Below the pieces are notes generated by a model. It was given only the letters and a program-made list of their open reading frames with translations, made no database searches and was not told the origin of the DNA. Below, in pieces: positions 58,127 to 64,000 of a stretch of DNA of 64,000 nt. Numbering within the stretch: position 1 is the first letter of the stretch; the number at the start of each line of letters is the position of its first letter. The DNA is taken from NCBI RefSeq assembly GCF_036785885.1, contig NC_092310.1:2790001-2854000 (forward strand), read 5' to 3'. Made by a program: the position numbers and the translations under genes. The stretch comes from Coffea arabica (Eukaryota; Streptophyta; Magnoliopsida; Gentianales; Rubiaceae).

Positions 58127-59620
58127 CTACATAATAGGAATTTTATTGAAATGTCTAAACTTTACAGTATTAGAACAATAGCTCAAGCATCTTATAAAAG
58201 TGTACCTGGACACTTGAGGAGAAGCAAAAATCCTCTCCTCATCTCTAAATATGCCTATTGCAGAGGAGCTAAGACTAATATATACATAGATCCATATTAC
58301 GGAATTTCCAACAGAAAAGAAGCACATTTGAAACAAGTTAGCAAGTAAATTAATATCTTCCACTAGTGTAGACATTTTGATGCCTTTAACTGTTCCTGCG
58401 CGGATCATAGAAGTGATTTGCCTGCTTTCAGTAACAATTCTGATCCTTTGCCACTATTGCTCCCTTGCCTTGATCAGATCTAGTCTTACAGCTGCGGCCT
58501 CATCTTGCATTTTCTGATGTGAGCTTCTCTCAACCCGTGCCCATTCTGCAAGTACTTGATTTCCATTCTTCTTTGATAAAATCCCAATTCCCAGCTTGTT
58601 TGCATCATTGTTACCTCTGGCAGCTACTTGGAGCTTAATGCCATCCCCTTCACTACTTTCATCCTCATCCCTCCTTTCTGCTTCACCTGTTTCTGTTGTG
58701 CTTCTATTTTATCGCTTTTCATAGCCTCTTCATACTCCAGCCACTCGCAGCTAGCTTTCTGGATTATCTTGATCCCTTCTTTTTGCTTTCCATTGAATTC
58801 CTTATCATTCCTATCTTTCCAAATTTGCCAAAGAATTTTGCCGTCAGAGCCAGATGTTTCTGTCCATCCCTTCTACTTCTTGCTTGTACTACAAACGCCC
58901 ATCATTTCTTGAAGCAAACAGTTTGATTTTGAACTCTATCCTATTGAATTGGTGCTATTTGCCATGTTTCTTGGCCTAATAGCAGTGAAAAAAGTGCATG
59001 CTCTAAGTTTTCTATCTGCTCTCCACACTTTGCACAGATTGGATTTCCTTGCTTTGTCCTCTTGAATATTACCTCTCTTACTGGCACATTATTAGTAATA
59101 CACCTATAGACAAAGAGCTTAATCTTATGTTTTATATTTAACCCCCACAGTGTCTTCCAAATCTGTGTGTTGTTGTCATCAAAACTTGTTCTTTCTTTCC
59201 CTGTTCCTTGTTGTTGCTTCTCCCCCTCCCTCATCATCAAGGCTCTGTAAAAAGATTTCACTATGAATTCTCCTTTCTTGCTGTGCACCGAGTAGTATTT
59301 GTCTGCTCTTCCTGACAGGCTAGTTGGAATCTTCAGAATGTTCTCATCATCTTCCCTATTGAATGTCCCGAAGATTACGTTCCTGTTCCACCTGTAGTTG
59401 GTAATCAACTCTCATACTTTTTGCTTCTCACAATTCACTGGTATCACAGTAGTTGGCCTTCCATTTGGGCTGTTGGGAATCCAGTTATCACTCCAGATAT
59501 TGATACTCTTCCGTGTGCCCACTCTCTTCAATCAAGTATAACTTTCCAGTTGCCAGAATGATGGAGTCCTTTGTGTTTCATGGAGCATTTCTTGACTTTG
59601 GCTTCAGACTAGTTCCTCAA
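58127..59620 (-). mobile_element. 5'-truncated L1-type LINE tail, second
   Basis: A second tail of a related LINE in the same orientation lies directly upstream of the first. The frame at 59408-58941 encodes zf-RVT text (QIWKTLWGLNIKHKIKLFVY, RCITNNVPVREVIFKRTK, CAKCGEQIENLEHALF). An RNase H region with frameshifts follows at about 58430-58930, then a 3' UTR with CAATAAAATT near 58140. It is a different copy from the first, since both carry zf-RVT. The left boundary (near 58127) and the right boundary are approximate. Confidence 0.75.
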
Positions 59621-59929
59621 GAGCCATCCGCAGATAGATGTTGATTATGCAAAAGTTGGGCCTCACTACAAATTGCAGATAGGGATTTCAATGGGCTAAA
59701 ATGCAATACTTTCAACAAATTCAAGTTCTTTTCTTGGATTGTCTGTTACTCTCATTTGTTATGTTATTGTAGAACCAACAATTTGATGGTCATCTCCTGT
59801 TTAAGCAAAACCCCTTTTCTGTTTTAGCCACAAAATTAAAAATTGGCAAAATTCCAAGTTGGTTGGTTGTTTGGTTGGTGTATAAAGCAAATTTTTCAGC
59901 CTTCTCAAGACCTGCTTCAAACCCTGGCT

Positions 59930-60190
59930 GGTGGCGATAGGTTGAGTGCTCTTTTAGATGACATTCTGCTTAACATTTTGTTATTCTTGCAATGGAAAAT
60001 GCTATAGCCATCTCTGTTCTGCCCACAAGGTGGAGAATTCTTTTTATTTCAGGTCCTGATATAGATCTTGGTGTTGGTACACTCCAATTAACTGAGGCAA
60101 CTTATCAGAATGACAGAAAAAGACTATTTTTAAGTTTGATTAGTTTAGGGAATAGACTGTCGTATCGCAAAATCAGGTTCCGGTAAGAAT
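59930..60190 (+). pseudogene. F-box protein N-terminal fragment
   Basis: The plus-strand text GGDRLSALLDDILLNILLFL is followed, after a one-base frame change near 59990, by ENAIAISVLPTRWRILF and then PDIDLGVGTLQLTEATYQND. This matches the start of plant F-box/FBD/LRR proteins (DRLSxLPDDILxxILSFLPTKxAVxTSVLSxRW). The frame stops at about 60186 and the copia LTR begins 60 bp later. It is a broken piece; the adaptor function in SCF ubiquitin ligases is lost. Confidence 0.7.
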
Positions 60191-60246
60191 ATTTAGGTTG
60201 TGGTTGTTGCATTTTATAGAAAGCTTGGCAGTTGAATGGTTAATAT

Positions 60247-60393
60247 TGAAAACAGGTATTTTAGGAGGAAAACATCTAGTTACAGTATTATGAGTGACTA
60301 ACTAGTAGTTATAGGAGTATAAACCTAACAAATTATTTACAAGAATACCCTTACTAATTTATTATCTATAAGAATACTTATATTCTCTTAACA
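60247..60393 (-). repeat. 3' LTR of the copia element
   Basis: On the minus strand it begins TGTTAAGAGAATATAAG and ends CCTGTTTTCA, so it follows the TG...CA rule. It matches the 5' LTR at the right edge. Length 147 bp. Confidence 0.85.
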
Positions 60394-60405
60394 CTCCCCT
60401 TCAAG
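60394..60405 (-). other. Polypurine tract of the copia element
   Basis: The minus strand reads CTTGAAGGGGAG directly before the 3' LTR, the primer for plus-strand DNA synthesis. Confidence 0.8.
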
Positions 60406-62128
60406 TTAGAGAATATATATCATAAGCACCCAACTTGTTATAAATGTATTTCACTCTAGAGCCCCTTAAACTCTTGGTAAACAAATCAACCAATTGATCT
60501 ACAGAAGGTACATGAGATGTCTTGATAACTCCGTCAAGCAATTTCTCTCGAATGAAATAACAATCAATTTCAATATGTTTTGTCCTTTCATGAAACACTG
60601 AATTAGACGCAATATGAACAGCCGCTTGATTATCATACACTAAATTCATAGGCTGTTTATGCTCAAACCCAAGTTCAAGTAACATGCTCTTCAACCAAAC
60701 CAACTCACACACAGTGTGAGCCATAGCGTGGTATTCAGATTTTGCACTTGATTTGGAGACAACTATTTGCTTCTTACTCTTCCACATATTAAATTATCAC
60801 TAACAAATACATAATATCTTGTGGTCGATTTTCAATCTGAGTCAGAATCAATCCAATATGCATCACTATATCCTTTAATATCAGTGTGTCCATGATTTTG
60901 ATACAGTAATCCTTTTTCAGGAACACTCTTAAAATACCTAAGAATCGGTATAACAGCATCCCAATGACTAGTACGAGGGGTATTAAGAAATTGACTCACA
61001 ACTCTCACTGCAAACGAAATGTCAGGTCTCGTTAGTGAGATAATTTAATTTACCCACAAGTTTTCGATATTGTCTAGAATTATCTAATAATGTACCTTGA
61101 TCTCCTACTAATTTTACATTAGGATCCATAGAAGTATCCACAGGTCGGGAACCTAACATCCCAACTTCACTCAGCATATTGAGTACATATTTCCTTTGAA
61201 ATAAATAAATTTCATATTTAGACCGAGCTATCTCAATATTCAAAAAATACTGTAGATAATCTAAATCCTTTGTCTGAAAGTTTGCTTGCAGATTGGATTT
61301 AAGTTTCTGGATTCCCATAACATCATCACCTGTAATCACAATATCATCCATATAAACAACTAATAAAATTTTACCAGCATTAGAATGCCGATAAAATACA
61401 GAGTGATCTACTCCATATCTTGTCAGACCGAACTCCATGACAACACTACTAAATCGGCCGAACCAAGCCCTCAGAGACTGTTTCAATTCATATAAGGATT
61501 TCAAACGACAAACCAATCGCAAATTCTCCCCCTGAACAACAAAACCAGGAGTTTGTTTCATATATATCTCTTCTTCTAAATCTCCATATAGAAATGCATT
61601 TTTCACATCCAACTGATGCAATGGCCAATTATAAGTTGCTGCCAAAGAGATAAGAAGACAAACTGAGGTAATCTTTGCAACATGAGAAAATGTTTCTAAG
61701 TAGTCTATTCCATATACCTGAATAAATCCTCTAGCTAACAGACGAGCCTTCAATCTATCAATAGAACCATTAGACTGCACTTTTATAGTGTACACCCATT
61801 TACAACCAACAACAGGTTTACCAGAAGAAAGATGGACAAGATCCCAAGTAGCATTTTGTTCCAAAGCAGATATCTCTTCCTGCATAGCTGATCTCCAACC
61901 AAGATGATTAAGAGCATGGGTAATAGACTTAGCAATAGAAACAGAATCAAGGGAAGCAACAAAAGAAGAATATGACATAGAGAGACGAGAATAAGAAACA
62001 AAATTAGAAATAAGATGAGAAGTACAATACCTCTTACCTTTGCGTAAAGCAATAGAAAAATCTAACTCAGAAGAGGGCATCATACCTGGATTTGAAGATT
62101 GAGAGTTAATTGGTGAAGTGCATGACAT
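60401..62128 (-). pseudogene. Copia reverse transcriptase and RNase H, broken
   Basis: RT motifs are visible: GCKWVYTIKVQSNGSIDRLK, ARLLARGFIQVYGIDYLETF, LHQLDVKNAFLYGDLEEEIY, and the catalytic VVYMDDIVITGDD near 61340. The frame breaks near 61022-61036, where the expected TRPDISFAV appears one frame away. RNase H follows with MWKSKKQIVVSKSSAKSEYH, VYDNQAAVHIASNSVFHERT and KHIEIDCYFIREKL (60787-60401). Another stop lies between the two blocks. Confidence 0.85.
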
Positions 62129-62186
62129 ATCAGGACTTTCTCAACCATGGAATGACGAGAATAAACTTGAAGATTAGGACGAGATA

Positions 62187-63550
62187 TTACGCTATGGAAT
62201 CTGGTGGACTAGATAGCTCAAGTAATAAAGAAGAAGGGACTGGTAAAACAGGAGAGAAAAAAGAGAGACACTGGTCTAACTCACAAGGCATACCGAATTT
62301 CATAAAATATGGAGTGGATTCAAAGAAAGTAACATCAACACAAGTAAAAAATCGATTTAAAATTGGACTGTAACATATATACTCTTTTTGCGCTCGTGCG
62401 TATCCCAAGAAAATACACTTAATAGCACAAGAATCTAATTTATCCATTCCAGGAGCAAGCTGATGAACAAAACACACACATCCAAAAATACGATGAGATA
62501 ATTTAAACACAGGTTTATGAGAAAAAAGAATGGAGTGAGATAATTGGCCTCCAAGGATATTAGATGGCATGCGATTAATTAAATAACATTCAGTTAGAAC
62601 TGCATCACTTCAAAATTGTTTGGGCACATTCATGTGCAACAAAGGTGTTCGAGCAACTTCCATTAAATGTCCAATTTTTCTTTCAACAACTCCATTCTGT
62701 TGTGGAGTGTGAGGACAAGATAATTGATGAATAATACCAGACTTAATCATAAAGGTATTAAAAGGAGTGAAAAAATATTCTTTCGCATTATCACTGCGAA
62801 GTATACGTATAGACACACCAAATTGATTCTTTATTTCTGTAACAAATGTACAAAAAATGGAATATAGTTCTGAACGATCTTTCATTAAATAAATCCATGT
62901 AACTCTTGAAAAATCATCAACAAAGATTATAAAATATTTAAAATCTAACTTTGAAGTGGCTCGACTAGGACCCCAAATATCAGAATGAACTAACAAAAAG
63001 GGTTTAGAAACCTATTTATTGACTCTAGGAGCAAAAGAAACACAATAATGCTTTCCTAACTGATAAGACTCACGTTCTAATGAAGACAACTGACTCAAAG
63101 TAGAAACTAACTTTTTCAAATTTTGTAAAGACGGATGGCCTAAACGACAGTGAATTTCAAGAGGAGAAACAGTAGCAGGACATGCAATCGGACCATTGGA
63201 GTTGAGAAAATAAAGACCATTATGCTTATGCCCTCCACCAATCATCCTCTTTGTCTTCAAATCTTGAATGACAACAAAATCAGGAGAAAAGTAACTGAAC
63301 ACTGTAGAGATTTAGTGAGCTTACTAGCAGACATTAGATTAAATGGCAAATTGGGTACGTAAAGAACAGAAGACAGCGAAAAAGACGGGTTAATTTCTAC
63401 AGTGTCTAGTCCTTTAACTTTAATGATAGATCCATCAGCTAAAGTAATATGAGGAAAGGAAGTAAACTCTTGAAAATTAGAAAAATTTTTAAAGGTACTT
63501 GACATATGATCAGTAGCTCCGGAGTCAATAATCCATGAGTCATTACCCTT
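62187..63550 (-). pseudogene. Copia protease, gag-pre-integrase and integrase, broken
   Basis: The protease motif WIIDSGATDHMS lies at about 63505-63540. The gag-pre-integrase region (GLYFLNSN, then HCRLGHPSLQNLKKL) lies at about 63120-63230. The integrase core follows with VHSDIWGP, FIIFVDDFSRVTWIYLMKDR, ILRSDNAKEYF and PQQNGVVERK (62996-62610), then the C-terminal part FGCVCFVHQLAPGMDKLD and CIFLGYARAQKEYIC (62570-62187). A stop ends the frame at RVNK (63012), and TGG to TGA at about 62609 ends it again. The enzyme is inactive. Confidence 0.85.
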
Positions 63551-63598
63551 TTGTGCTAAAGAAGTAGAGGGAAGAGATGCGTGATTTGTAGTTTGGTA

Positions 63599-63829
63599 CT
63601 ATATGAATTTAACATAATCTTCGTCGAATATAGTAAAAGTCTTCTGGGACCCATGTGCTGAAGAACTTGATTCAATTTGGTCAGTGGTAACCGCATTAGC
63701 AAAACTTTCAACCATAGCGAATAGCATTTCAAACAAAAAAACAGTCAAAATTCGTGATGAGCAGTACCTTTTAACAGTCGCGTGAACAGTCCAATGAACA
63801 GTATCGCGTGAACAACACGCGATGACCAA
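63599..63829 (-). pseudogene. Copia gag remnant
   Basis: A short frame containing FAMVESFANAVTTDQIESSS and AHGSQKTFTIFDEDYVKF replaces the roughly 300-residue gag. No gag core or zinc knuckle is seen. It is followed after a stop by the protease block, which fits an internal deletion. Confidence 0.5.
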
Positions 63830-63843
63830 TATCGCGTGAACAA
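63776..63843. repeat. Short degenerate repeats in the copia leader
   Basis: The word CGCGTGAACA with variants occurs about four times in 68 bp (CGCGTGAACAGT, CGCGTGAACAACA, CGCGTGAACAAG, plus inverted forms such as ACACGCGAT). Confidence 0.7.
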
Positions 63844-63882
63844 GACTTTTGCTAGATGTTTAACCCTAACCCTAAGACTTTT

Positions 63883-63894
63883 GCTCTGATACCA
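63883..63894 (-). other. Primer binding site, initiator tRNA-Met
   Basis: The minus strand reads TGGTATCAGAGC, complementary to the 3' end of plant initiator tRNA-Met, immediately after the 5' LTR end. This is standard for Ty1/copia. Confidence 0.92.
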
Positions 63895-64000
63895 TGAAAA
63901 TAGGTATTTTGGGAGAAAAACATGTGGTCACAGTATTATGAGTGACCAACTAGTATTTATAGGAGTACAAGCCTAACAAATTATTTACAAGAATACTCTT
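63895..64000 (-). repeat. 5' LTR of the copia element, cut by the window edge
   Basis: It matches the first 106 plus-strand bases of the 3' LTR (60247-60352). About 40 more bases should lie past the window edge. Confidence 0.88.

Larger units (their letters stand above)
60247..64000 (-). mobile_element. Ty1/copia LTR retrotransposon, gag-deleted, runs off the right edge
   Basis: Read on the minus strand, the order is 5' LTR (from beyond the window to 63895), iMet primer site, short gag remnant, protease, integrase, reverse transcriptase, RNase H, polypurine tract and 3' LTR (60247-60393). Integrase before RT defines Ty1/copia. The LTRs are only about 147 bp. By eye the overlapping 106 bases differ at about a dozen places, so the element is not young. 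The gag region has under 130 codons before the protease and lacks the gag core. Many stops and frame changes make it defective. It may belong to the Ale/Retrofit group, but this is a guess. Confidence 0.88.

Noticed and set aside
63860-63878. Telomere-like TAACCCTAACCCTAA
   Set aside because: Only about two repeat units within a retrotransposon leader; no sign of a telomere or interstitial telomeric array.

Overview
This window is eukaryotic nuclear DNA from a flowering plant, most likely a eudicot. It is AT-rich. It holds UGT74-type glucosyltransferase genes with one phase-0 intron and plant-specific transposon families: an Athila-type Ty3/gypsy element, a Ty1/copia element, L1-type LINEs with a zf-RVT/RNase H tail, and CACTA, MULE, hAT and Helitron ends. 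It also holds broken copies of plant genes (RPL4, RPL5, SnRK2, XPO1, apyrase, a NERD-like PHD protein). The species cannot be named from the sequence.

Layout: 1-7269 is the 5' part of an Athila-like LTR retrotransposon on the minus strand, with a complete 5' LTR, a tRNA-Asp-type primer site, and gag-pol broken by two stops and one frameshift. 8046-8458 is a dimeric retroposon-like insertion flanked by a perfect 14-bp duplication. From about 8.6 kb to 51.9 kb is a locally duplicated minus-strand UGT74-like cluster. Gene A (12.0-13.7 kb) is full length with odd residues in conserved motifs. Gene B (38.5-40.9 kb) is full length with a frameshifted C-terminus. Copy C (43.1-44.6 kb) is a pseudogene. 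Gene D (49.0-51.4 kb) is the most intact. A 60-bp relict of a fifth copy lies at 51.8 kb.

Later insertions stretched the cluster. A 6.2-kb LINE lies upstream of A (15061-21282). A 15.3-kb CACTA element lies downstream of B (22441-37705), itself inside an older inverted-repeat element. A SINE with a foldback element inside it lies in the intron of B, a MULE-type MITE in the intron of D, an hAT-like element upstream of B, and a poly(A)-tailed kelch retrocopy downstream of D.

The CACTA-bounded block is the most interesting part. It shows no transposase and carries pieces of at least seven host genes. Its left half looks like a Helitron (22927-31362) with plus-strand RPL5 and NERD-like fragments that keep their introns. 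Its right half has minus-strand fragments of SnRK2, a START/polyketide-cyclase-like gene, XPO1, apyrase and RPL4, the last two joined directly to each other.

51.9-64.0 kb is a transposon graveyard: two nested hAT-like elements, two 5'-truncated LINE tails in the same orientation, an F-box pseudogene fragment, and a Ty1/copia element that lacks most of gag and runs off the right edge. The only plausible working host genes are UGT copies D, A and perhaps B.
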